Positions 1-7,365 of a DNA stretch of 64,000 nucleotides are shown piece after piece; the stretch's first letter is position 1, and each line of letters starts with the position of its first letter. Made by a program: the position numbers and the translations under genes. The stretch is taken from NCBI GenBank assembly GCA_035623335.1, contig DASPTQ010000289.1, positions 1 through 64,000 on the forward strand, given 5' to 3'. The notes beneath the pieces were generated by a model. It was not told the DNA's origin. It made no database searches and saw only the letters and a list, made by a program, of their open reading frames with translations. The stretch is from JAFAGX01 sp035623335 (GTDB lineage: Bacteria > Acidobacteriota > Terriglobia > Terriglobales > Acidobacteriaceae).

Positions 1-471
1 CTTCACAGCCCTCCCGATGTCGTGGCTCCCGATATCGTATGCCGGCGACTCCAGGCTGTACGCCATCTTCCTTCCATCGCGCGAGATGTTAGGCCAAAGG
101 TAAGCTTCCGCTCCTTCTATCTCTGCAACATTCTTTCCAACCCGATCCACCCAAATGAGCTTCCGGGCAGCGGCGCTGGAGCCCTCCACATAGGCGAGAG
201 TGCTTCTGTCGGACACGGAGAACACGCTCCTAACCGTCCCCGTGTCTTCGAGCACGGGATCGGCAACCGGCGAGGCGTCACCGGTGAACACTAAATGCTT
301 TGGGTCGAAGGGCTGGGCCATCAAGGTGTTCTGCCGCAGGAAAAAAATGTGACCGGCTGCATACGCCGCACCGGCGTGCGTAAACATCAGGAACTTTCTT
401 TCGTTGGAATCGAGCGATCCTACCTCAATGGCATTTGAGGGATTTTCCCTCTGCCGACGGACCGGGAAGCG
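1..471 (-). pseudogene. PD40/WD40-like propeller fragment, cut by window edge
   Basis: The minus strand is open from 471 to the left edge (157 codons) but has no start; an in-frame TGA lies at 472-474. It reads KFLMFTHAG, HIFFLRQNTLMAQPFD, FTGDASPVA, STLAYVEG and RDGRKMAYSL. This is the repeating pattern of TolB/PD40 beta-propeller blades found C-terminal to PknB-type Ser/Thr kinases in Acidobacteria. No kinase domain is recognisable upstream (472-684), so this is probably the detached tail of such a receptor-like kinase. A separate, similarly decayed copy lies at 8485-9566. The last visible residues (SHDIGRAVK) look compressed relative to a normal blade, so a small deletion is possible. Confidence 0.55.
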
Positions 472-683
472 TCATGGTCAAACCGGAAGAAGTTCAGATG
501 CACAATCGCCGTAGGCAACGACAAGGTGGTTGCTCTGCAAGCCTTAATGGCAGGGAATTGACGTTTACCCTGGCGGGGGAACGCGCACGTCGCCTTTGAG
601 GACCAGCCCTAATCCCACACCCCGCGTTACGGGACCAGCCGCAGGCGCACTTTATCTGCTCAGTCCAGTGGTCGTTCCTGGCC

Positions 684-945
684 TCACCCTAAAGACGCGA
701 GGTGGCGCATATCATTACAATGATTTTTCGCGGTACACACGTCGGCGGCGAGCTGGGCCTTCGCAATCTCCTCTAGCCCCGTGAGGGCCAGGAAATAGGC
801 GCGCGAACCTCTTCCTCTCGAAGAGAATCTCGGCCTCACGCAACAAATGCTCGGCGTTGCTACGCGCCAGCCTGTACATGGCCGTGAAAGTCCCGCCGTT
901 GCCCCATGGCCTCAAGGACAAACCGCGCCGGCCGCGCGAAACCAA
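684..945 (-). pseudogene. AbiV/HEPN-like abortive-infection protein remnant, frameshifted
   Basis: One minus-strand frame gives RSNAEHLLREAEILFERKRF, a good match in pattern to the N-terminal helix of AbiV-family HEPN proteins. The frame then goes out of register near 800. In the next frame the sequence continues as RAYFLALTGLEEIAKAQLAA, the second conserved AbiV helix, before a stop at 684-686. A single-base indel explains the break. The remaining C-terminal part of an AbiV protein is not recognisable, so the gene is dead or truncated. AbiV proteins are phage-resistance (abortive infection) factors. No partner defence gene is visible beside it, but a recombinase remnant lies 130 bp upstream, which fits a degraded island. 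Confidence 0.5.
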
Positions 946-1071
946 GCGAAATCAATTTCCTATGGAATCAAGAGCTTAAAAGTGGCCTTGGGGAACGTAA
1001 AGGGACCTGCAAGTCCTTGGAACGGCGTTCCGCCGTGTTTTCGATTCCCATCTCCCACCCCAGATTTTCAA

Positions 1072-1415
1072 TCAGTTAGAGCGTTTTGCGATCACTTTGC
1101 GATCAGTTACCGCCATCCTAACCAGCTTTTCGTGGGCCTCGCGCTCATCGGCTGGCAAAGAATCCCCATAGACGCGTTCATGGTGGTTCGGATGTCGGAG
1201 TGGCACATCAGGCGTTGCTGCACTCCAATGGGACTGCCAATGGAATCAAGCCAGGTGCGGTAGGTGTGGCGGAACACATGCGAGCTGGTGTGACCAATGT
1301 TCGCCCGTTGTGATGCAGCATCCAATGTTTCCCAAACGTACGTATAGCTCAGCGGTTGGCGTTCTACTTCCCACGGCGATGCGAACAGCCAATGCGGCGC
1401 TTGCGATTTTTCGGC
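1072..1415 (-). pseudogene. Tyrosine recombinase (phage-type integrase) C-terminal remnant
   Basis: The minus frame reads HWLFASPWEVERQPLSYTYV, then SSHVFRHTYRTWLDSIG and LMCHSDIRTTMN: the HxxR and H-x-x-[HW]-like active-site boxes of XerD/phage integrases. After TTMN the frame slips. The correct continuation, VYGDSLPADEREAHEKLVRM, carries the catalytic Tyr and sits in another frame to a stop at 1072. The N-terminal core-binding part is absent. Its first residues lie directly against, and in the same frame as, the stop codon of the truncated response regulator (1416-1418). It is therefore a broken 3' remnant. It is distinct in sequence from the two tRNA-Ala recombinase remnants further right. 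Confidence 0.7.
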
Positions 1416-1598
1416 TTAGCGTGTCGAGCCCCTCGGGTTGTCCGGTTGCAGTTCTTTCGCCTTCTGAACCGCCTCAAAGCCATCCGATGCTTCGGCGATG
1501 ATCTGCAACTCTGGCTGTTTCTGAAGTGTGGAACAGACGAAACGACAAAAGGGCGCGTAATCCGCTACCACAAGAACGCGGAACGAATCCGCTGCCAT
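1416..1598 (-). pseudogene. Truncated response-regulator receiver domain
   Basis: The 60-residue product begins MAADSFRVLVVADYAPF and continues LQKQPELQIIAEASDG and EAVQKAKELQPD. This is the first half of a NarL/LuxR-type receiver domain. It ends abruptly at NPRGSTR just where the phospho-acceptor strand (LILLDIGLP in the family) should come, so the phosphorylation site and the HTH are missing. The acidic pocket is also altered: the usual D-D pair after VLVV appears as A-D. ATG at 1598 is preferred because AAGGA lies 8 bases upstream; an ATG at 1616 is possible. The truncation point coincides with the recombinase remnant, suggesting the two were joined by a deletion or insertion. Confidence 0.6.
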
Positions 1599-1746
1599 AA
1601 GCGGTTCCTTGCTCACCGACGTCTCCGTCAGATTTTCGCAAGAAACCGTCGCCGAGGATGGGTGGCGGAAGGTTGCTAGAAATGACTGTTGCAGTCTAAC
1701 ACAGTCTGTATACGTCCCCTTTCTTGCAATGGCTCCGCCGTGCCTT

Positions 1747-2127
1747 TCAGGACAATGTGACCTCGAACGATACCGCGTTGTCGCGCATCACGCCCATGGC
1801 GGTGAGAATCCGTCCCAGCGCCATGATTGGCACGTACATCCAGTACTTTCGCCGAATGGCAGCCATGGCGTGTTCGTGCTCGGTGCGGTCGGCGAGGAAA
1901 CGGACAGCGCCGTCAAACGTTTCGCCGCCGATGGACAGCCTGATCTTCGGCGTCTTCTGGACGTTGCACACCCACTGGCGGTTCACGTTAGCGGTGCCGA
2001 TGTAGAGTCTGTCGCCATCCAGAACGAACCAGATCGTGACCTCGTGGGGTTTTTCGGTCTTGGGTCCAACATGGGTCAGCTTCGTGCATGAGAGTCTGGC
2101 GAATTTGATGACGAACTTCTGCCTCAT
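1747..2127 (-). CDS. Deazaflavin (F420)-dependent nitroreductase-like split beta-barrel protein
   Basis: The 126-residue protein has the family core KLTHVG..T.KPHEVTIWFV, then LYIGTANVNRQWV, TPKIRLSIGGETFDG and RRKYWMYVPI, and ends SFEVTLS. This matches the small F420H2-dependent quinone-reductase/nitroreductase family (a PPOX-like split barrel) in pattern and near-full length. Members bind a deazaflavin and reduce quinones or nitro-compounds; which cofactor is used here cannot be read from sequence. The start at 2127 is chosen because the protein begins where homologs begin and the upstream frame is not conserved. The gene appears intact although its surroundings are eroded. A 34-codon zincin-like fragment lies 20 bases upstream. 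Confidence 0.65.
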   Translation of the reverse strand: MRQKFVIKFARLSCTKLTHVGPKTEKPHEVTIWFVLDGDRLYIGTANVNRQWVCNVQKTPKIRLSIGGETFDGAVRFLADRTEHEHAMAAIRRKYWMYVPIMALGRILTAMGVMRDNAVSFEVTLS

Positions 2128-2147
2128 TGGAGCAGACCGCCTCAATA

Positions 2148-2252
2148 TTAATCCTCGACGAGGATAGCGACGTTCTCGACACGGCTGCGGAACTCTTCCG
2201 GCAGCGAGTCCAAAACCTCTTCTGCAACCTTGACGAAATCTTCGCGTTTCAT
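2148..2252 (-). pseudogene. N-terminal fragment of a small metallopeptidase (minimal zincin)
   Basis: A 34-codon ORF reads MKREDFVKVAEEVLDSLP then EEFRSRVENVAILVED and stops at TAA. This is the characteristic N-terminus of the about 120-residue minimal MMP-like zincin family (metallopeptidase family protein), whose HExxH lies about 70 residues further in and is absent here. It is immediately followed by the F420-type gene on the same strand. It is therefore either a truncated gene or a leader fragment left by a deletion. The identification rests on one short match. Confidence 0.4.
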
Positions 2253-2412
2253 CCTTCACCCGCTGAAAAACGAGGGCACACAACACCAACAGACAAGTGA
2301 TCATTGTGGTGTGTCGAGCTATTCTGGGCGTATTCGGCTCATGCCCAATGGTACGCTTCGCACCACTTCGCATCGACAGCGAGCCGATGTCGCAGGCTGA
2401 GCAGCGAGTGAC

Positions 2413-2796
2413 ATGCAGACGATAGAAGCTGGGGTGGTCTATTTTGCTCTGGTGTTTGGGGCGGGCTTCGCCCTCGGAACTGTCCGCACGCTGTGGGTCG
2501 TCCCACGCGTCGGCACGAGGACAGCTGAATTGATGGAAACACCGATCATATTCGTGGTCACCATTGTCGTTGCGCGGTGGATAGTTCTGCGCCTCGCTGT
2601 TCCGCCTAGCTTATTTGCGCGACTTGGGATGGGGTGCATCGCACTCCTCCTCCTGCTCGTCGCTGAGTTCGGGTTGATGCTTCGGCTTCGACGGCTGACG
2701 ATTCGTAGGTACCTTGCCAGCCTAGACCCGGTTGCGGGAACGGTCTACTATGTGATGCTCGCGGTGCTTGCCGCCATGCCGCTTCTGCTGCGATAG
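2413..2796 (+). CDS. Small integral membrane protein, function unknown
   Basis: The 127-residue product has four hydrophobic stretches: about residues 6-28 (GVVYFALVFGAGFALG), 42-62 (IIFVVTIVVARWIVL), 68-92 (LFARLGMGCIALLLLLVAEF) and 108-126 (VYYVMLAVLAAMPLLL). It is thus a four-helix inner-membrane protein with no soluble domain. No family is recognised with confidence. It is 36 bases upstream of the ATG of the tRNA-binding-domain gene on the same strand, so the two may be cotranscribed. The frame is intact. Confidence 0.6.
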   Translation: MQTIEAGVVYFALVFGAGFALGTVRTLWVVPRVGTRTAELMETPIIFVVTIVVARWIVLRLAVPPSLFARLGMGCIALLLLLVAEFGLMLRLRRLTIRRYLASLDPVAGTVYYVMLAVLAAMPLLLR

Positions 2797-2832
2797 AACG
2801 TGCCGAGCCATGCGCCGAAGAAAAATTGCCGC

Positions 2833-3186
2833 ATGAGGCCCGCGCAGGTTAAGCCCGCGATCTCTCCAGAACTTCTCAACCAAATCGACATCCGTGTGGG
2901 GACAATCCTGACTGTGACCGATGTCCCCGATTCCGAGAAGTTGGTTGCGCTAGAAGTCAGCTTCGGCGACCACATGCGCACGGTTCTCGCTGGGATGAAA
3001 CGGGAGCGGGCAAATCCCCGCGAGATCGAAGGCAAGCAGGCTTTATTCGTCGTGAACCTTGCGCCAAGGAAAATGGCAGGTTTGGTCTCCGAAGGAATGC
3101 TCTTCGACATCGGCTATTCGGATGGAATTACTCCTGTGCTGGCAACGCCCGAATCTCCTGTGCCGGACGGAACGAGGGCGGGATAA
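2833..3186 (+). CDS. tRNA-binding (EMAP-II/CsaA-like) OB-fold protein
   Basis: The 117-residue protein is a stand-alone tRNA-binding domain: LLNQIDIRVGTI at residues 15-26, PDSEKLVALEVSFGD at 32-46, RTVLAGMKRE and LFVVNLAPRKMAGLVSEGML. These are the conserved strands and the N-L-[AK]-P-[RK]-K-[ML]-x-G-x-x-S-x-G-M-L motif of the CsaA/YgjH/MetRS C-terminal OB fold. Such proteins bind tRNA or act as export-related chaperones (CsaA). ATG at 2833 is chosen because it lies just before the conserved domain; a GTG at 2800 would add 11 residues. The gene is intact and of normal family length. Confidence 0.75.
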   Translation: MRPAQVKPAISPELLNQIDIRVGTILTVTDVPDSEKLVALEVSFGDHMRTVLAGMKRERANPREIEGKQALFVVNLAPRKMAGLVSEGMLFDIGYSDGITPVLATPESPVPDGTRAG

Positions 3187-3246
3187 TGCTGACTGACAAC
3201 GCAAAACGGGCGAGACTCAAGGAAGCCTCGCTGTGAGACGATCTTG

Positions 3247-3858
3247 ATGAGTGCCTTGAGTATGCCAGAAACACATTCGGTAGCGCCCCCGCTCGACCGG
3301 TTCATCCCTCATCCGGATTTGCGAATTCGCCACAAGATTGTGGTTCGTGCTCCAGCAGCTCTGGTACTTGAAACCTCACAGACATTCGACTTGAGTCGCA
3401 CACCACTGGTTCGCGCGATTTTCTGGCTGCGCGAGGTGATCCTAGGCGCTAAGGCGACAGCACCCGATTGGTCTTGCGGCTTTGTCCCGGTGATGCTGGG
3501 AATGGGCTGGGGTGTCCTCGCCCAGAAACCTAATCGCTGGTTTGTGGCAGGCACCGTGTGTCAGCCGTGGCTGGCGGATGTGGTGATGAGGCCTATTCCG
3601 CCTCCACAGTTCGTGCAGTACTTTGAGCCAAATCAAGTGAAGATCATCTGGACTCTAGAGGCGGAGCCTCTTGGCGAAGCGCATTGTCGATTTGCGACAG
3701 AGACCCGCGCCGTGGCAACCGACGGGGAGGCTCAAGCTAAATTCCGGCGGTATTTGCATCGCTTTGGCATCGGCATGGCGATGATCCGCTGGCTGCTGTT
3801 GCCAGCGATACGTCGTGAGGCGGAGCGCCAATGGCGGAAGGCGGCTAAGACTTCGTAG
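3247..3858 (+). CDS. Conserved hypothetical protein, SRPBCC-like
   Basis: The 203-residue soluble protein has no signal peptide. It reads RIRHKIVVRAPAALVLETSQ near the start and WTLEAEPLGEAHCRFATETR near residue 140. The opening beta-strand and capture of a T-E-T-R strand late in the protein resemble START/SRPBCC-fold hypothetical proteins of soil bacteria, but this is weak pattern evidence. A hydrophobic segment lies at MIRWLLLPAI near the C-terminus. ATG at 3247 directly follows a TTG. The downstream membrane-protein gene begins 64 bases later, so the two may form a unit. Confidence 0.5.
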   Translation: MSALSMPETHSVAPPLDRFIPHPDLRIRHKIVVRAPAALVLETSQTFDLSRTPLVRAIFWLREVILGAKATAPDWSCGFVPVMLGMGWGVLAQKPNRWFVAGTVCQPWLADVVMRPIPPPQFVQYFEPNQVKIIWTLEAEPLGEAHCRFATETRAVATDGEAQAKFRRYLHRFGIGMAMIRWLLLPAIRREAERQWRKAAKTS

Positions 3859-3922
3859 TCTCGCCTGTCCTGCGTCGTTGACAAAGGCTTGGCAGACAAT
3901 CCTTGATTCGTTCGGACGGCAC

Positions 3923-4327
3923 ATGTCGTCGCGCACACTTTTTCTTAGCAGACTAGTCGGACTGTACTGCATTCTCGTCGCCCTATCCATGATGACTCGC
4001 AGACAACTCACCGTGGAGACCGTGACCGCGCTTCTGCACAACCCGTCGCTGATGTTGACCCTCGGCATAATCACGTTGACCGCTGGACTGGCGATGGCTC
4101 TCGCCCATAATGTTTGGTCGGGGAGTGCGCTCGCGGTTGTTGTCACCCTAGTCGGCTGGATAACGCTCATCAAGAGCCTATTGTTTTTATTCCTGCCGCC
4201 TGAGATGGAAGCGGGTCTTTTCCTTGGGCAGCTTCACTACCAGCAACTTTTCTACCTGTACGGAACTATTTCGCTGGTCCTCGGCGTCTACCTGACCTAC
4301 AGCGGATTCAAGTCGAGGTCACATTAA
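3923..4327 (+). CDS. Four-helix membrane protein, function unknown
   Basis: The 134-residue product has hydrophobic segments at about residues 5-23 (FLSRLVGLYCILVALSMM), 45-63 (LMLTLGIITLTAGLAMAL), 70-92 (ALAVVVTLVGWITLIKSLLF) and 107-126 (LFYLYGTISLVLGVYLTYSG). It has little soluble sequence. ATG at 3923 is chosen over upstream in-frame possibilities because the membrane segment begins immediately after MSSRTLFLSR. It follows the SRPBCC-like gene on the same strand. No function can be assigned. Confidence 0.6.
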   Translation: MSSRTLFLSRLVGLYCILVALSMMTRRQLTVETVTALLHNPSLMLTLGIITLTAGLAMALAHNVWSGSALAVVVTLVGWITLIKSLLFLFLPPEMEAGLFLGQLHYQQLFYLYGTISLVLGVYLTYSGFKSRSH

Positions 4328-4406
4328 GAGGTCACATTAAGCTGTGAGAGCAAGACTTGACCTTGCACACGATGCTGTCGGAACGGGCGTAGCAGGAGTG
4401 CCCCCC

Positions 4407-4905
4407 ATGAGCGATGTCGAGGTTAGGGCATCCCCCATTGAAGGCTTGGGACTCTTTGCAGCCCGACCGTTCTGTGCTGGGCAACGCATTCGCCAGATCA
4501 ACGTTGTGCGGGAGGTCACGCCCACCTCGCCGTTGCGGGAAGAACTCGGTGAGCGAGCCACTGCGATTACCCCAATGGCAGGATCGTCCTACTGGGCTAC
4601 CCGGATCGACACGTCAATCACAGTTGCGACCCCAATGCCTATGTGCTCTACGAGGGCGACCGCCCGTTCCTCGTGGCCCGCCGCGATATTGCGGCGGGCG
4701 AGGAGGTTACCTGCGACTACAACATCAATATCACGGGAGGTACAGCGTGGCCCTGTCACTGCGGTGCGGCGCGGTGCAGCGGCACCACGGTAGGGGACTT
4801 CTTCCAGCTTCTCCTCGACATCCACAACGAGAGTACCGACCACTCGTCGCAGAATGGTTCGTGCGTGCCCATCGTGATCGGCTAAGAGCGCTTGGGCTTG
4901 CCTGA
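4407..4905 (+). pseudogene. SET-domain protein broken over three reading frames
   Basis: The pieces read in order. Frame 1 (from ATG 4407) gives MSDVEVRASPIEGLGLFAAR and reaches about 4555. Frame 2 (about 4560-4815) gives HCDYPNGRIVLLGYPDRHVN, then HSCDPNAYV, DIAAGEEVTCDYN and CHCGAARC. Frame 3 gives REYRPLVAEWFVRAHRDR to the stop at 4905. GLGLFA, NHSCDPN, GEE(V/I)TCDY and the post-SET CxCG...C are the SET-domain lysine-methyltransferase signatures, so nearly the whole protein is present. Two single-base indels (near 4557 and near 4815) destroy the frame. Either a recent pseudogene or sequencing errors would explain this. Residue conservation across all three frames argues that decay is recent. 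Confidence 0.65.
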
Positions 4906-5142
4906 GTGGCGTGGATCGTGATTATGCTCATTAACCCCGAATCAGGTGGGGTCACTTGGCGCGTACGCCGGAAACCTGCATCAAGGTGAATCTCGAATCT
5001 GTTCAATCAGTGGAAGAAGTAGTGCTGCTTGGTCATGGCAGGGAGAATTCTAGCAGCCGACCCAGTGTCAAGTTCCCACAGGGACACTGCCAACAAGAGT
5101 ACACTTACGGCTGCCGCACGACCATTGCTGGAGCCTCGTTAT

Positions 5143-5601
5143 ATGCCACGACGACTCATTATTCTCGGTTGCTTCCTCAGTCTGGTTCTTCCCGCTATTG
5201 TGCCGGTACAGGCGCAGCAGCCTAAAGTCGATTCCGATGCCGCCATCTCGCAGAGCTTGCAAGCCATAGAACAGGAGTGGCTGAATACTGAGAAAAATCA
5301 CGATGCTGCGGCATTCGAGAAAATTGTGGCCGATGACTGGGTCGCCATCACCCCAGACGGTAAGCGCCAGACCAAGGCAGAAAGAGCCGCCGAGATCAAG
5401 AGCGCCCAGACAACATCCGCCACGCTGGGCGACATGAACGTGCGCGTCTTCGGCGACACTGCCGTGGTCACGGGCACCGACGACGAAGTAACCGTGGAGG
5501 ACGGCAAGAAGTCCAGCAACCATTACGTGTGGACTGATGTTTTTGTGAAGCGCAATGGCAAGTGGCTCGCTGTCGCCTCCCAGACTGCGCTAATTAAGTA
5601 G
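5143..5601 (+). CDS. Secreted DUF4440/SnoaL-like (NTF2-fold) protein
   Basis: The 152-residue protein starts MPRRLIILGCFLSLVLP with a clear signal peptide ending near VQAQQ (residue about 25). The mature part, LQAIEQEWLNTEKNHDAAAF then VADDWVAITPDGK and HYVWTDVFVKRNGKWLAVAS, is the DUF4440/NTF2-like cone fold, which commonly hosts small-molecule binding or lyase activity in secreted proteins. The substrate is unknown. ATG at 5143 is chosen for the signal peptide. It lies 69 bases upstream of the candidate selenoprotein gene on the same strand. Confidence 0.65.
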   Translation: MPRRLIILGCFLSLVLPAIVPVQAQQPKVDSDAAISQSLQAIEQEWLNTEKNHDAAAFEKIVADDWVAITPDGKRQTKAERAAEIKSAQTTSATLGDMNVRVFGDTAVVTGTDDEVTVEDGKKSSNHYVWTDVFVKRNGKWLAVASQTALIK

Positions 5602-5670
5602 GTCGCCGCCGATCAATGCGCATGCTACTCCGAATGCGGCGACCAGCGAAGCGGAAGGAGTGAAATTCGG

Positions 5671-6585
5671 ATGAGAGCAGCAGAACGAGCAACCCCCGTA
5701 GCAGCCGTGATTGCAGCGCTCTCGACCTTGGCTTGCTGCCTGCCGCTTGGTTTCCTCGGAGCGTTGGGATTAGCTGGGGCAAGCCTGTGGTTGCAGGCAG
5801 CCCGTCCTTGGCTGCTCGCCAGTGCTGGCGTCCTGCTGGTTCTGGGCTTCATTCAGTTATACGTGAGGCGCACTCAGTGCCCGAGGCGCAGCCCGCTGAG
5901 CGTCGCAATGTTCTGGGTAGCTGCTGTCATCGTTCTTCTTGTCGTCCTTTTCCCGCAACTGATCGCGAGCCTGATCGCCGGGTGGGATGCAATGGTGAAC
6001 ATCAAGCACGTCCTGTGGCTGGCAGGGATCATCGCCACGCTCTTAATTCTCTGGTATTTTTGGGGTTCACAACGCACCCCACCGGGTCAGCCGCCGCTGA
6101 CATCGCTTTCCGAGTCCAACATCGCGAGGTTCAGGAGTGATTTCGACGGGGCGTCAGGCAAAGTCCGGCTGGTGCTGCTGCTCTCGCCGACCTGACCGAC
6201 CTGCTTGCGGGGGGCTTCCGCAATCGAAAAACTGCTGGAGCAAGCGCATTCACTGCCGATCCGTGTTCTAGTGGTGTGGGAACCGATGCTACCGACAGAT
6301 TGGTCACGACCGAGTGGGATGGTTCAATCCCGAATTTCGGACACGCGAGTTATTCAATACTGGGACGAAGGTTATCTCGTAGCGGAGCAGTTGCGCCAGC
6401 AGCTTTCCACCGCGCCTACCTGCTGCCAGCGTAGCGGCAGACTGTGGGATTTGGCTGCACTCTACGGGAAAGAAGCAATGTGGGGTGCATCGCCCGTTTT
6501 CGCGGATGGCACGGTCGTGGATGCTGTACGAACGCTGGAAGAGAAAGCCGCATCGCTCTCAGGTAGCAGAGCAGGAGAGCACTGA
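5671..6585 (+). CDS. Candidate selenoprotein: MerT-like membrane domain plus thioredoxin-like UxxC domain
   Basis: Read through one in-frame TGA (6193-6195), this is a single 304-codon ORF. Residues 1-135 hold about four membrane helices, and the first carries LACCLPLGFLGALG (Cys22-Cys23), the vicinal Cys pair and turn typical of MerT-like transporters. After a linker, VRLVLLLSPT leads into U175-P-T-C178 and a helix (LRGASAIEKLLEQ). This beta-strand/CxxC/helix order is that of a thioredoxin fold, with selenocysteine in place of the first Cys. The ORF then stays open for 129 codons to TGA 6583-6585. AGGAG lies 10 bases before ATG 5671. A SECIS-like hairpin starts 9 bases after the UGA. The alternative is an ordinary nonsense mutation, as pseudogenes are common nearby. 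I judge Sec more likely because the UGA sits exactly at a redox Cys position. Confidence 0.6.
6196..6223 (+). promoter_or_regulatory. Putative bacterial SECIS element
   Basis: Immediately after UGA 6193-6195, the mRNA can form a perfect 6-bp stem TTGCGG (6205-6210) / CCGCAA (6218-6223) closing the 7-base loop GGGGCTT (6211-6217). The first loop G is the 16th base after the UGA. Known bacterial SECIS elements lie within the coding region just downstream of the Sec codon, with a small apical loop that starts with G and is read by SelB. Geometry fits; the lower stem toward the UGA is weak. Confidence 0.5.
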
Positions 6586-6595
6586 CTCTATAGCT

Positions 6596-6715
6596 TTACG
6601 CGGCTACCGACGACTTTGCGGCAAGGAAGGCGAGCAGATCGTGGATGCTGATGCCGGAGTCGAGCGACGAAATCATCTCCTCCGGGGTCACACCTACCTG
6701 GTTGCCCGAAAGCAT
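6596..6715 (-). CDS. Small hypothetical ORF (39 aa)
   Basis: The product begins MLSGNQVGVTPEEMISS and continues LDSGISIHDLLAFLAAKSS. The helix-rich GVTPEEM..LDSGIS..DLLAFLA pattern looks like a real small protein or a conserved C-terminal module rather than random sequence. No strong Shine-Dalgarno precedes ATG 6715, and the same frame continues upstream to 6787 through a tandem palindromic repeat, so the start is uncertain. It is convergent with the selenoprotein candidate, 10 bases from its stop. Function unknown. Confidence 0.35.
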   Translation of the reverse strand: MLSGNQVGVTPEEMISSLDSGISIHDLLAFLAAKSSVAA

Positions 6716-6735
6716 GCTTCGCCCGCCTTTGATTG

Positions 6736-6775
6736 AGGGTCGGGGATCTCCGACCAGGGTCGGGGATCTCCGACC
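6736..6775. repeat. Tandem 20-bp repeat with an internal palindrome, two copies
   Basis: Two head-to-tail copies occupy 6736-6755 and 6756-6775. Each copy is AG followed by GGTCGG-GGATCT-CCGACC, in which GGTCGG and CCGACC are inverted repeats around a 6-base centre. Each could form a hairpin or bind a dimeric protein. Confidence 0.75.
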
Positions 6776-7365
6776 GGACGTGCTCACTCGGTCGTCTCGA
6801 CGACATTGTCAAACCGCGAAAATCGCTCCTAACCCTCGTAAACATTGGTGAAAAATGCCAGTCCCATACGGTCGTCCCACGGGGTCGTGCCGGTTACTTG
6901 ACCCGAAGTTCGGCTTTCGAGTCGGCTAGCGTTGCGCATCCCATCACAACTTTTTCCTGCGGCCACCAGCTGTAAGCTGGTCGTCGGTCAGTTGGCGGGG
7001 GATCCATCCCGCGGAACCTCCTACCTTTCATTCTGTGCGCCGCCGCGATCGAGCAGGCTGGACGCATCCCGCACCATCATCCGCACACCACGCGCAGTCC
7101 TTCGCGCAAGCCGAGCTGCTCGATGCGTGCTTTGGGTCCTCTGCCAGGTAATGGGTGCCTGGGTCCCATCGACCCGAAGCAAAAACCACCCATCCCGCGG
7201 AGCCTTCTAACTTCATTTCAAAACGCGCCCCGCGGCCTCTCCAGCCGGACTCGTCGAAATCTTCATCAAGGGGCCTTGGTCAAAAAAATGTGTAATTCAA
7301 AATTCGGCCTCGGGGGTATTCTGGGAAACGCGCCCTACCGAAGGCGGGTGATTCCAGCAGCCGCC
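6776..7365. other. Non-coding stretch, no gene recognised
   Basis: No convincing coding frame is seen on either strand. A perfect 7-bp stem hairpin, ACCAGCT-gta-AGCTGGT, lies at 6965-6981. The phrase CATCCCGCGGA followed by CCT-TCTAAC/CCTACC-TTCATT recurs imperfectly at about 7008 and 7190. The rest is unremarkable and probably decayed island sequence. Confidence 0.4.

Noticed and set aside
6205..6585. Separate 126-aa gene starting at 6205
   Set aside because: It has no ribosome-binding site of its own and begins just after the candidate Sec codon in the same frame; it is the C-terminal half of 5671-6585.
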